From: Desmodus rotundus | Lineage: Eukaryota > Chordata > Mammalia > Chiroptera > Phyllostomidae | Direction: 5' to 3' | Assembly (NCBI RefSeq): GCF_022682495.2 | Contig: NW_026527303.1 | Location: 18,251 to 82,250, forward strand | Length of the DNA stretch: 64,000 bases | Shown here: in pieces, positions 32,458 to 44,940 of the stretch | How the letters are laid out: each line of letters begins with the position of its first letter | Numbering within the stretch: the stretch's first letter is position 1 | Made by a program: the position numbers and the translations under genes | The notes under the pieces: model-generated | Told to the model about the DNA's origin: nothing | The model's database searches: none | The model's input: only the letters and a program-made list of their open reading frames with translations

Positions 32458-34954
32458 CACTGTGCGGGGCTGGGAGTGCTGCTGGCAAGTGTGGCCCAGG
32501 GGAAATCGAGCGGTCCTCTGGGTGGCAGGGTGGGCTTCCGTTACCCAGACAGGTGCCTAGGGTCCCTGTGAAAATGGTCTGACAGGTTAAGGGTGGGTCA
32601 CGTGACCCGAGGGTGACTTGTGGTAGGGGAGCCTGAGTGCGGATGCGCGGCCAGGTCTAGGCCCGAAACTAACCAGCCGCGGCTCGGACAAAAGCCATCT
32701 CCTGGGGGCCTCCCCCCTGTTCTTCCATCCGTAAAGGGAGACTGCGTTACAGATGGAAGAACAGGGGGATCTTCGCAGTGGTGGGGACGAGACGGAGGGG
32801 TCTGCGGGTTTGCCGCCCCGCAGGCCAGTTGCTCGCACCCCGGCCCCTGGTGTCCCAGCCCCATGGAGGCAGAGGGCTGTTTATCGCGTGATGCAGGTGT
32901 CCTGCGGGGGTCAAGGGACGGCGTGGGCACTCCTCCAGCAAGAGAGGTCGCCTGGGCCCCGAGAGAGCCCCCAGGATAATCCCCAGCCCTGGCCCCCGTG
33001 GCTCCAGTGGCCTCCCCAGGCTCCTGCCATGGGGCCTGGACCTGCTCACCCGGGCCCAGGTGAGCCGCAGGTGAATGCCTTTTGTGGACGCCAAGGACCG
33101 GAGGCCGCGGATGCCTTCCCGGGGAGGGGGGTTCGAGCTCTGGGGGACCGAGGTCGCAGGGGTCCCATTCGCTTCTTGCATAGTTTAGGCCAGTCTTTAC
33201 AGAGTGGAATCCGCCAGGTCCAAGTTTGCCGCCTGGGGCATGGTGGGGCCCTTTGAGCCAAAGCAAGACACTTAGCCGCTTAGGGGGAGGCATAGGCCTG
33301 AGTCCCCCGGGGAGAACCCGTCGGTGGACGTGGGTTCTGCCCGCCCGAGCGGAATCCACCTGGCTGGGCACCGTGGCCGGCCCCCGCCCCCGCCCTAGGT
33401 CCCCAGGTCTTCCCTGGGACCTCAGTCCCTGCGGGGGTGGGAGAACTGCTGGGAAGTGTGGTCCACGGGAAAACGCGCGGTCCTCTGGGTGGCAGGGAGG
33501 GCTTCCGTTTTCCCGGACACGACCTCAGGGACCCTGTGAACCTGGCAGGATATCTCAAGGGTGGAGCCCATGCCCGGAGGGAGGCTTGTGGTGGGGGGGC
33601 CTGCCTGCGCATGCGCAGCCCCACGTCTGGGCCCGAAACGAACCAGCCGCGGCCGGGACAAAAGCCATCTCCTGGGGGCCTCCCCCCTGTTCTTCCATCC
33701 GTAAAGGGGGATCCCTTTACGGATGGAAGAACAGGGGGATCTTCGTAGTGGTGGGGTCGTGACGGAGGGGTCTGCGGGTTTGCCGCCACGTAGGCCAGTT
33801 GCCCCCACCCCGGACCCTGGTGTCCCAGCGCCATGGAGGCAGAGGGCCGCTTATCAAGGGATGCAGGTGTCCTGCGGGGGTCAAGGGATGGCGTGGGCAC
33901 TCCCCGGGCGAGGGCGGGCGCCTGGGCCCCAATAGCCCCTGGAAAAATCCCCAGCCCGGGCCCCCGTGGCTCCACTGGACTCCCCAGGTTCCTGCCATGG
34001 GGCCTGGTCCTGCTCACCCGGGCCCAGGTTCGGCGCAGGTGAAAGCCCTTTGCGGACGCCCAGGACCGGAGGCCGTGGATGCCTTCATGGGGAGGGGAGT
34101 TGAAGCTGTGCGGGACCGAGGTCGCAGCGGTCCCAGTCACTTCTTGTGAAGTTTAGGCCAGACTTTGGAGAGTGGAAGTAGCCAGGTCCAAGTTTGCCGC
34201 CTGGGTGCAGGGTGGGGCGATTTGAGCCACAACAAGACTCCTATCCGCTTAGGAGGGGGCATAGGCCTGACTCCCTGGGGCGAACCCGTCGGTGGGCATG
34301 GGTTCCACCACCTGGGTCGGCTCCACCTGGCAGGAAACCGTGGCCGGCCCCCCGCCCCCGCCCTGGGTCCCCACGTCTCCCTGGGACCTCAGCCTCTGCG
34401 CGGGTGGGAGAACTGCTGGGAAGTGTGGTCCACGGGAAAACGCTCGATCCTCAAGATGGAAGGGAGGGCTTCTGTTTCCCCGGACAGGTGCCCAGGGACC
34501 CTGTGAAACTGCTCTGACACCTCAAGGGTGGGTCACGTGACCCCAGGGAGGCTGGTGGCTGGGGAGCCTGAGTGCGCATGCGCGGCCCAGGTCTTGGCCC
34601 CAAAGCAGCTGGCCGCGGCTCGGAGAAAAGCCATCTCCTGGGGGCCTCCCCATGTTCTTCCAAACGTAAAGGGGAACCCTTTTACGGATGGAAGAACGGC
34701 GGGATATTCGCACTGGTGGGGACGGGAGGGAGGGGCCTACGGGTTTGCCTCCAGGTAGGCCACTGGCTCGCACAGCGGGCCCAGGTGTCTGAGCCCCAGG
34801 GAGGCAGAGGGCCGCTTATCGCGTGATGCAGGTGTCCTGCCGGGGTCAAGGGACGGCGTGGGCACTCACCGGGCGACACAGGACGCCTGGCCCTTAGAGA
34901 GGCCCCTGGAAAATCCCCCGCCCAGGCCCCCGGTCCCCAAGTCTGTCCTGCGCA
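32458..34954. repeat. Unit U14 (2,497 bp)
   Basis: The A hairpin is imperfect. The B hairpin (33683-33738) has the GATCCC centre. Private changes: TTCGGCGCAGG near 34030 and GGCCGTGGATG near 34075. The second C E-box is CGCGTG, and C has CCACCACCTGG near 34305. Confidence 0.97.
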
Positions 34955-37451
34955 CACTGTGCGGGGCTGGGAGTGCTGCTGGCAAGTGTGGCCCAGGGGA
35001 AATCGAGCGGTCCTCTGGGTGGCAGGGTGGGCTTCCGTTACCCAGACAGGTGCCTAGGGTCCCTGTGAAAATGGTCTGACAGGTTAAGGGTGGGTCACGT
35101 GACCCGAGGGTGACTTGTGGTAGGGGAGCCTGAGTGCGGATGCGCGGCCAGGTCTAGGCCCGAAACTAACCAGCCGCGGCTCGGACAAAAGCCATCTCCT
35201 GGGGGCCTCCCCCCTGTTCTTCCATCCGTAAAGGGAGACTGCGTTACAGATGGAAGAACAGGGGGATCTTCGCAGTGGTGGGGACGAGACGGAGGGGTCT
35301 GCGGGTTTGCCGCCCCGCAGGCCAGTTGCTCGCACCCCGGCCCCTGGTGTCCCAGCCCCATGGAGGCAGAGGGCTGTTTATCGCGTGATGCAGGTGTCCT
35401 GCGGGGGTCAAGGGACGGCGTGGGCACTCCTCCAGCAAGAGAGGTCGCCTGGGCCCCGAGAGAGCCCCCAGGATAATCCCCAGCCCTGGCCCCCGTGGCT
35501 CCAGTGGCCTCCCCAGGCTCCTGCCATGGGGCCTGGACCTGCTCACCCGGGCCCAGGTGAGCCGCAGGTGAATGCCTTTTGTGGACGCCAAGGACCGGAG
35601 GCCGCGGATGCCTTCCCGGGGAGGGGGGTTCGAGCTCTGGGGGACCGAGGTCGCAGGGTTCCCATTCGCTTCTTGCATAGTTTAGGCCAGTCTTTACAGA
35701 GTGGAATCCGCCAGCTCCAAGTTTGCCGCCTGGGGCATGGTGGGGCCCTTTGAGCCAAAGCAAGACACTTAGCCGCTTAGGGGGAGGCATAGGCCTGAGT
35801 CCCCCGGGGAGAACCCGTCGGTGGACGTGGGTTCTGCCCGCCCGAGCGGAATCCACCTGGCTGGGCACCGTGGCCGGCCCCCGCCCCCGCCCTAGGTCCC
35901 CAGGTCTTCCCTGGGACCTCAGTCCCTGCGGGGGTGGGAGAACTGCTGGGAAGTGTGGTCCACGGGAAAACGCGCGGTCCTCTGGGTGGCAGGGAGGGCT
36001 TCCGTTTTCCCGGACACGACCTCAGGGACCCTGTGAACCTGGCAGGATATCTCAAGGGTGGAGCCCATGCCCGGAGGGAGGCTTGTGGTGGGGGGGCCTG
36101 CCTGCGCATGCGCAGCCCCACGTCTGGGCCCGAAACGAACCAGCCGCGGCCGGGACAAAAGCCATCTCCTGGGGGCCTCCCCCCTGTTCTTCCATCCGTA
36201 AAGGGGGACCCCTTTACGGATGGAAGAACAGGGGGATCTTCGTAGTGGTGGGGTCGTGACGGAGGGGTCTGCGGGTTTGCCGCCACGTAGGCCAGTTGCC
36301 CCCACCCCGGACCCTGGTGTCCCAGCGCCATGGAGGCAGAGGGCCGCTTATCAAGGGATGCAGGTGTCCTGCGGGGGTCAAGGGATGGCGTGGGCACTCC
36401 CCGGGCGAGGGCGGGCGCCTGGGCCCCAATAGCCCCTGGAAAAATCCCCAGCCCGGGCCCCCGTGGCTCCACTGGACTCCCCAGGTTCCTGCCATGGGGC
36501 CTGGTCCTGCTCACCCGGGCCCAGGTTCGCCGCAGGTGAAAGCCCTTTGCGGACGCCCAGGACCGGAGGCCGCGGATGCCTTCATGGGGAGGGGAGTTGA
36601 AGCTGTGCGGGACCGAGGTCGCAGCGGTCCCAGTCACTTCTTGTGAAGTTTAGGCCAGACTTTGGAGAGTGGAAGTAGCCAGGTCCAAGTTTGCCGCCTG
36701 GGTGCAGGGTGGGGCGATTTGAGCCACAACAAGACTCCTATCCGCTTAGGAGGGGGCATAGGCCTGACTCCCTGGGGCGAACCCGTCGGTGGGCATGGGT
36801 TCCACCGCCTGGGTCCGCTCCACCTGGCAGGAAACCGTGGCCGGCCCCCCGCCCCCGCCCTGGGTCCCCACGTCTCCCTGGGACCTCAGCCTCTGCGCGG
36901 GTGGGAGAACTGCTGGGAAGTGTGGTCCACGGGAAAACGCTCGATCCTCAAGATGGAAGGGAGGGCTTCTGTTTCCCCGGACAGGTGCCCAGGGACCCTG
37001 TGAAACTGCTCTGACACCTCAAGGGTGGGTCACGTGACCCCAGGGAGGCTGGTGGCTGGGGAGCCTGAGTGCGCATGCGCGGCCCAGGTCTTGGCCCCAA
37101 AGCAGCTGGCCGCGGCTCGGAGAAAAGCCATCTCCTGGGGGCCTCCCCATGTTCTTCCAAACGTAAAGGGGAACCCTTTTACGGATGGAAGAACGGCGGG
37201 ATATTCGCACTGGTGGGGACGGGAGGGAGGGGCCTACAGGTTTGCCTCCAGGTAGGCCACTGGCTCGCACAGCGGGCCCAGGTGTCTGAGCCCCAGGGAG
37301 GCAGAGGGCCGCTTATCACGTGATGCAGGTGTCCTGCCGGGGTTAAGGGACGGCGTGGGCACTCACCGGGCGACACAGGACGCCTGGCCCTTAGAGAGGC
37401 CCCTGGAAAATCCCCCGCCCAGGCCCCCGGTCCCCAAGTCTGTCCTGCGCA
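34955..37451. repeat. Unit U15 (2,497 bp)
   Basis: The A hairpin is imperfect and the B hairpin (36180-36235) perfect. A has GCAGGGTTCCC near 35655, as in U1, U3, U5 and U9. C is the CCTACAGG/GGGTTAAGGG type. Confidence 0.97.
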
Positions 37452-39948
37452 CACTGTGCGGGGCTGGGAGTGCTGCTGGCAAGTGTGGCCCAGGGGAAAT
37501 CGAGCGGTCCTCTGGGTGGCAGGGTGGGCTTCCGTTACCCAGACAGGTGCCTAGGGTCCCTGTGAAAATGGTCTGACAGGTTAAGGGTGGGTCACGTGAC
37601 CCGAGGGTGACTTGTGGTAGGGGAGCCTGAGTGCGGATGCGCGGCCAGGTCTAGGCCCGAAACTAACCAGCCGCGGCTCGGACAAAAGCCATCTCCTGGG
37701 GGCCTCCCCCCTGTTCTTCCATCCGTAAAGGGAGACTGCGTTACAGATGGAAGAACAGGGGGATCTTCGCAGTGGTGGGGACGAGACGGAGGGGTCTGCG
37801 GGTTTGCCGCCCCGCAGGCCAGTTGCTCGCACCCCGGCCCCTGGTGTCCCAGCCCCATGGAGGCAGAGGGCTGTTTATCGCGTGATGCAGGTGTCCTGCG
37901 GGGGTCAAGGGACGGCGTGGGCACTCCTCCAGCAAGAGAGGGCGCCTGGGCCCCGAGAGAGCCCCCAGGATAATCCCCAGCCCTGGCCCCCGTGGCTCCA
38001 GTGGCCTCCCCAGGCTCCTGCCATGGGGCCTGGACCTGCTCACCCGGGCCCAGGTGAGCCGCAGGTGAATGCCTTTTGTGGACGCCAAGGACCGGAGGCC
38101 GCGGATGCCTTCCCGGGGAGGGGGGTTCGAGCTCTGGGGGACCGAGGTCGCAGGGGTCCCATTCGCTTCTTGCATAGTTTAGGCCAGTCTTTACAGAGTG
38201 GAATCCGCCAGGTCCAAGTTTGCCGCCTGGGGCATGGTGGGGCCCTTTGAGCCAAAGCAAGACACTTAGCCGCTTAGGGGGAGGCATAGGCCTGAGTCCC
38301 CCGGGGAGAACCCGTCGGTGGACGTGGGTTCTGCCCGCCCGAGCGGAATCCACCTGGCTGGGCACCGTGGCCGGCCCCCGCCCCCGCCCTAGGTCCCCAG
38401 GTCTTCCCTGGGACCTCAGTCCCTGCGGGGGTGGGAGAACTGCTGGGAAGTGTGGTCCACGGGAAAACGCGCGGTCCTCTGGGTGGCAGGGAGGGCTTCC
38501 GTTTTCCCGGACACGACCTCAGGGACCCTGTGAACCTGGCAGGATATCTCAAGGGTGGAGCCCATGCCCGGAGGGAGGCTTGTGGTGGGGGGGCCTGCCT
38601 GCGCATGCGCAGCCCCACGTCTGGGCCCGAAACGAACCAGCCGCGGCCGGGACAAAAGCCATCTCCTGGGGGCCTCCCCCCTGTTCTTCCATCCGTAAAG
38701 GGGGACCCCTTTACGGATGGAAGAACAGGGGGATCTTCGTAGTGGTGGGGTCGTGACGGAGGTGTCTGCGGGTTTGCCGCCACGTAGGCCAGTTGCCCCC
38801 ACCCCGGACCCTGGTGTCCCAGCGCCATGGAGGTAGAGGGCCGCTTATCAAGGGATGCAGGTGTCCTGCGGGGGTCAAGGGATGGCGTGGGCACTCCCCG
38901 GGCGAGGGCGGGCGCCTGGGCCCCAATAGCCCCTGGAAAAATCCCCAGCCCGGGCCCCCGTGGCTCCACTGGACTCCCCAGGTTCCTGCCATGGGGCCTG
39001 GTCCTGCTCACCCGGGCCCAGGTTCGCCGCAGGTGAAAGCCCTTTGCGGACGCCCAGGACCGGAGGCCGCGGATGCCTTCATGGGGAGGGGAGTTGAAGC
39101 ACTGCGGGACCGAGGTCGCAGCGGTCCCAGTCACTTCTTGTGAAGTTTAGGCCAGACTTTGGAGAGTGGAAGTAGCCAGGTCCAAGTTTGCTGCCTGGGT
39201 GCAGGGTGGGGCGATTTGAGCCACAACAAGACTCCTATCCGCTTAGAGGGGGGCATAGGCCTGACTCCCAGGGGCGAACCCGTCGGTGGGCATGGGTTCC
39301 ACCGCCTGGGTCGGCTCCACCTGGCAGGAAACCGTGGCCGGCCCCCCGCCCCCGCCCTGGGTCCCCACGTCTCCCTGGGACCTCAGCCTCTGCGCGGGTG
39401 GGAGAACTGCTGGGAAGTGTGGTCCACGGGAAAACGCTCGATCCTCAAGATGGAAGGGAGGGCTTCTGTTTCCCCGGACAGGTGCCCAGGGACCCTGTGA
39501 AACTGCTCTGACACCTCAAGGGTGGGTCACGTGACCCCAGGGAGGCTGGTGGCTGGGGAGCCTGAGTGCGCATGCGCGGCCCAGGTCTTGGCCCCAAAGC
39601 AGCTGGCCGCGGCTCGGAGAAAAGCCATCTCCTGGGGGCCTCCCCATGTTCTTCCAAACGTAAAGGGGAACCCTTTTACGGATGGAAGAACGGCGGGATA
39701 TTCGCACTGGTGGGGACGGGAGGGAGGGGCCTACGGGTTTGCCTCCAGGTAGGCCACTGGCTCGCACAGCGGGCCCAGGTGTCTGAGCCCCAGGGAGGCA
39801 GAGGGCCGCTTATCACGTGATGCAGGTGTCCTGCCGGGGTCAAGGGACGGCGTGGGCACTCACCGGGCGACACAGGACGCCTGGCCCTTAGACAGGCCCC
39901 TGGAAAATCCCCCGCCCAGGGCCCCGGTCCCCAAGTCTGTCCTGCGCA
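37452..39948. repeat. Unit U16 (2,497 bp)
   Basis: U16 closely matches U13 throughout, including G at 39921. The A hairpin is imperfect and the B hairpin (38677-38732) perfect. B has GAGGTGTCTG. Confidence 0.97.
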
Positions 39949-42444
39949 CACTGTGCGGGGCTGGGAGTGCTGCTGGCAAGTGTGGCCCAGGGGAAATCGA
40001 GCGGTCCTCTGGGTGGCAGGGTGGGCTTCCGTTACCCAGACAGGTGCCTAGGGTCCCTGTGAAAATGGTCTGACAGGTTAAGGGTGGGTCACGTGACCCG
40101 AGGGTGACTTGTGGTAGGGGAGCCTGAGTGCGGATGCGCGGCCAGGTCTAGGCCCGAAACTAACCAGCCGCGGCTCGGACAAAAGCCATCTCCTGGGGGC
40201 CTCCCCCCTGTTCTTCCATCCGTAAAGGGGGACCCCTTTACGGATGGAAGAACAGGGGGATCTTCGCAGTGGTGGGGACGAGACGGAGGGGTCTGCGGGT
40301 TTGCCGCCCCGCAGGCCAGTTGCTCGCACCCCGGCCCCTGGTGTCCCAGCCCCATGGAGGCAGAGGGCTGTTTATCGCGTGATGCAGGTGTCCTGCGGGG
40401 GTCAAGGGACGGCGTGGGCACTCCTCCAGCAAGAGAGGGCGCCTGGGCCCCGAGAGAGCCCCCAGGATAATCCCCAGCCCTGGCCCCCGTGGCTCCAGTG
40501 GCCTCCCCAGGCTCCTGCCATGGGGCCTGGACCTGCTCACCCGGGCCCAGGTGAGCCGTAGGTGAATGCCTTTTGTGGACGCCAAGGACCGGAGGCCGCG
40601 GATGCCTTCCCGGGGAGGGGGGTTCGAGCTCTGGGGGACCGAGGTCGCAGGGGTCCCATTCGCTTCTTGCATAGTTTAGGCCAGTCTTTACAGAGTGGAA
40701 TCCGCCAGGTCCAAGTTTGCCGCCTGGGGCATGGTGGGGCCCTTTGAGCCAAAGCAAGACACTTAGCCGCTTAGGGGGAGGCATAGGCCTGAGTCCCCCG
40801 GGGAGAACCCGTCGGTGGACGTGGGTTCTGCCCGCCCGAGCGGAATCCACCTGGCTGGGCACCGTGGCCGGCCCCCGCCCCCGCCCTAGGTCCCCAGGTC
40901 TTCCCTGGGACCTCAGTCCCTGCGGGGGTGGGAGAACTGCTGGGAAGTGTGGTCCACGGGAAAACGCGCGGTCCTCTGGGTGGCAGGGAGGGCTTCCGTT
41001 TTCCCGGACACGACCTCAGGGACCCTGTGAACCTGGCAGGATATCTCAAGGGTGGAGCCCATGCCCGGAGGGAGGCTTGTGGTGGGGGGGCCTGCCTGCG
41101 CATGCGCAGCCCCACGTCTGGGCCCGAAACGAACCAGCCGCGGCCGGGACAAAAGCCATCTCCTGGGGGCCTCCCCCCTGTTCTTCCATCCGTAAAGGGG
41201 GATCCCTTTACGGATGGAAGAACAGGGGGATCTTCGTAGTGGTGGGGTCGTGACGGAGGGGTCTGCGGGTTTGCCGCCACGTAGGCCAGTTGCCCCCACC
41301 CCGGACCCTGGTGTCCCAGCGCCATGGAGGCAGAGGGCCGCTTATCAAGGGATGCAGGTGTCCTGCGGGGGTCAAGGGATGGCGTGGGCACTCCCCGGGC
41401 GAGGGCGGGCGCCTGGGCCCCAATAGCCCCTGGAAAAATCCCCAGCCCTGGCCCCCGTGGCTCCACTGGACTCCCCAGGTTCCTGCCATGGGGCCTGGTC
41501 CTGCTCACCCGGGCCCAGGTTCGCCGCAGGTGAAAGCCCTTTGCGGACGCCCAGGACCGGAGGCCGCGGATGCCTTCATGGGGAGGGGAGTTGAAGCTGT
41601 GCGGGACCGAGGTCGCAGCGGTCCCAGTCACTTCTTGTGAAGTTTAGGCCAGACTTTGGAGAGTGGAAGTAGCCAGATCCAATTTTGCCGCCTGGGTGCA
41701 GGGTGGGGCGATTTGAGCCACAACAAGACTCCTATCCGCTTAGAGGGGGGCATAGGCCTGACTCCCAGGGGCGAACCCGTCGGTGGCATGGGTTCCACCG
41801 CCTGGGTCCGCTCCACCTGGCAGGAAACCGTGGCCGGCCCCCCGCCCCCGCCCTGGGTCCCCACGTCTCCCTGGGACCTCAGCCTCTGCGCGGGTGGGAG
41901 AACTGCTGGGAAGTGTGGTCCACGGGAAAACGCTCGATCCTCAAGATGGAAGGGAGGGCTTCTGTTTCCCCGGACAGGTGCCCAGGGACCCTGTGAAACT
42001 GCTCTGACACCTCAAGGGTGGGTCACGTGACCCCAGGGAGGCTGGTGGCTGGGGAGCCTGAGTGCGCATGCGCGGCCCAGGTCTTGGCCCCAAAGCAGCT
42101 GGCCGCGGCTCGGAGAAAAGCCATCTCCTGGGGGCCTCCCCATGTTCTTCCAAACGTAAAGGGGAACCCTTTTACGGATGGAAGAACGGCGGGATATTCG
42201 CACTGGTGGGGACGGGAGGGAGGGGCCTACGGGTTTGCCTCCAGGTAGGCCACTGGCTCGCACAGCGGGCCCAGGTGTCTGAGCCCCAGGGAGGCAGAGG
42301 GCCGCTTATCACGTGATGCAGGTGTCCTGCCGGGGTCAAGGGACGGCGTGGGCACTCACCGGGCGACACAGGACGCCTGGCCCTTAGAGAGGCCCCTGGA
42401 AAATCCCCCGCCCAGGCCCCCGGTCCCCAAGTCTGTCCTGCGCA
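39949..42444. repeat. Unit U17 (2,496 bp, 1-bp deletion in C)
   Basis: The A hairpin (40204-40259) is perfect. The B hairpin (41174-41229) has the GATCCC centre. C has the one-G deletion near 41784 and a private AGATCCAATTTT near 41676. Unlike U7 it has GGAGGGGAGTTG in B, so it looks recombinant between types. Confidence 0.97.
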
Positions 42445-44940
42445 CACTGTGCGGGGCTGGGAGTGCTGCTGGCAAGTGTGGCCCAGGGGAAATCGAGCGG
42501 TCCTCTGGGTGGCAGGGTGGGCTTCCGTTACCCAGACAGGTGCCTAGGGTCCCTGTGAAAATGGTCTGACAGGTTAAGGGTGGGTCACGTGACTCGAGGG
42601 TGACTTGTGGTAGGGGAGCCTGAGTGCGGATGCGCGGCCAGGTCTAGGCCCGAAACTAACCAGCCGCGGCTCGGACAAAAGCCATCTCCTGGGGGCCTCC
42701 CCCCTGTTCTTCCATCCGTAAAGGGAGACTGCGTTACAGATGGAAGAACAGGGGGATCTTCGCAGTGGTGGGGACGAGACGGAGGGGTCTGCGGGTTTGC
42801 CGCCCCGCAGGCCAGTTGCTCGCACCCCGGCTCCTGGTGTCCCAGCCCCATGGAGGCAGAGGGCTGTTTATCGCGTGATGCAGGTGTCCTGCGGGGGTCA
42901 AGGGACGGCGTGGGCACTCCTCCAGCAAGAGAGGGCGCCTGGGCCCCGAGAGAGCCCCCAGGATAATCCCCAGCCCTGGCCCCCGTGGCTCCAGTGGCCT
43001 CCCCAGGCTCCTGCCATGGGGCCTGGACCTGCTCACCCGGGCCCAGGTGAGCCGCAGGTGAATGCCTTTTGTGGACGCCAAGGACCGGAGGCCGCGGATG
43101 CCTTCCCGGGGAGGGGGGTTCGAGCTCTGGGGGACCGAGGTCGCAGGGGTCCCATTCGCTTCTTGCATAGTTTAGGCCAGTCTTTACAGAGTGGAATCCG
43201 CCAGGTCCAAGTTTGCCGCCTGGGGCATGGTGGGGCCCTTTGAGCCAAAGCAAGACACTTAGCCGCTTAGGGGGAGGCATAGGCCTGAGTCCCCCGGGGA
43301 GAACCCGTCGGTGGACGTGGGTTCTGCCCGCCCGAGCGGAATCCACCTGGCTGGGCACCGTGGCCGGCCCCCGCCCCCGCCCTAGGTCCCCAGGTCTTCC
43401 CTGGGACCTCAGTCCCTGCGGGGGTGGGAGAACTGCTGGGAAGTGTGGTCCACGGGAAAACGCGCGGTCCTCTGGGTGGCAGGGAGGGCTTCCGTTTTCC
43501 CGGACACGACCTCAGGGACCCTGTGAACCTGGCAGGATATCTCAAGGGTGGAGCCCATGCCCGGAGGGAGGCTTGTGGTGGGGGGGCCTGCCTGCGCATG
43601 CGCAGCCCCACGTCTGGGCCCGAAACGAACCAGCCGCGGCCGGGACAAAAGCCATCTCCTGGGGGCCTCCCCCCTGTTCTTCCATCCGTAAAGGGGGATC
43701 CCTTTACGGATGGAAGAACAGGGGGATCTTCGTAGTGGTGGGGTCGTGACGGAGGGGTCTGCGGGTTTGCCGCCACGTAGGCCAGTTGCCCCCACCCCGG
43801 ACCCTGGTGTCCCAGCGCCATGGAGGCAGAGGGCCGCTTATCAAGGGATGCAGGTGTCCTGCGGGGGTCAAGGGATGGCGTGGGCACTCCCCGGGCGAGG
43901 GCGGGCGCCTGGGCCCCAATAGCCCCTGGAAAAATCCCCAGCCCTGGCCCCCGTGGCTCCACTGGACTCCCCAGGTTCCTGCCATGGGGCCTGGTCCTGC
44001 TCACCCGGGCCCAGGTTCGCCGCAGGTGAAAGCCCTTTGCGGACGCCCAGGACCGGAGGCCGCGGATGCCTTCATGGGGAGGGCAGTTGAAGCTGTGCGG
44101 GACCGAGGTCGCAGCGGTCCCAGTCACTTCTTGTGAAGTTTAGGCCAGACTTTGGAGAGTGGAAGTAGCCAGGTCCAATTTTGCCGCCTGGGTGCAGGGT
44201 GGGGCGATTTGAGCCACAACAAGACTCCTATCCGCTTAGAGGGGGGCATAGGCCTGACTCCCAGGGGCGAACCCGTCGGTGGCATGGGTTCCACCGCCTG
44301 GGTCCGCTCCACCTGGCAGGAAACCGTGGCCGGCCCCCCGCCCCCGCCCTGGGTCCCCACGTCTCCCTGGGACCTCAGCCTCTGCGCGGGTGGGAGAACT
44401 GCTGGGAAGTGTGGTCCACGGGAAAACGCTCGATCCTCAAGATGGAAGGGAGGGCTTCTGTTTCCCCGGACAGGTGCCCAGGGACCCTGTGAAACTGCTC
44501 TGACACCTCAAGGGTGGGTCACGTGACCCCAGGGAGGCTGGTGGCTGGGGAGCCTGAGTGCGCATGCGCGGCCCAGGTCTTGGCCCCAAAGCAGCTGGCC
44601 GCGGCTCGGAGAAAAGCCATCTCCTGGGGGCCTCCCCATGTTCTTCCAAACGTAAAGGGGAACCCTTTTACGGATGGAAGAACGGCGGGATATTCGCACT
44701 GGTGGGGACGGGAGGGAGGGGCCTACGGGTTTGCCTCCAGGTAGGCCACTGGCTCGCACAGCGGGCCCAGGTGTCTGAGCCCCAGGGAGGCAGAGGGCCG
44801 CTTATCACGTGATGCAGGTGTCCTGCCGGGGTCAAGGGACGGCGTGGGCACTCACCGGGCGACACAGGACGCCTGGCCCTTAGACAGGCCCCTGGAAAAT
44901 CCCCCGCCCAGGCCCCCGGTCCCCAAGTCTGTCCTGCGCA
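42445..44940. repeat. Unit U18 (2,496 bp, 1-bp deletion in C)
   Basis: The A half matches U8: altered E-box palindrome GTGACTC, CCCGGCTCCTGG and an imperfect hairpin. The B and C parts match U7: GATCCC centre in the hairpin (43670-43725), GGGAGGGCAGTTG and the C deletion near 44281. It is a plain mosaic. Confidence 0.97.
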
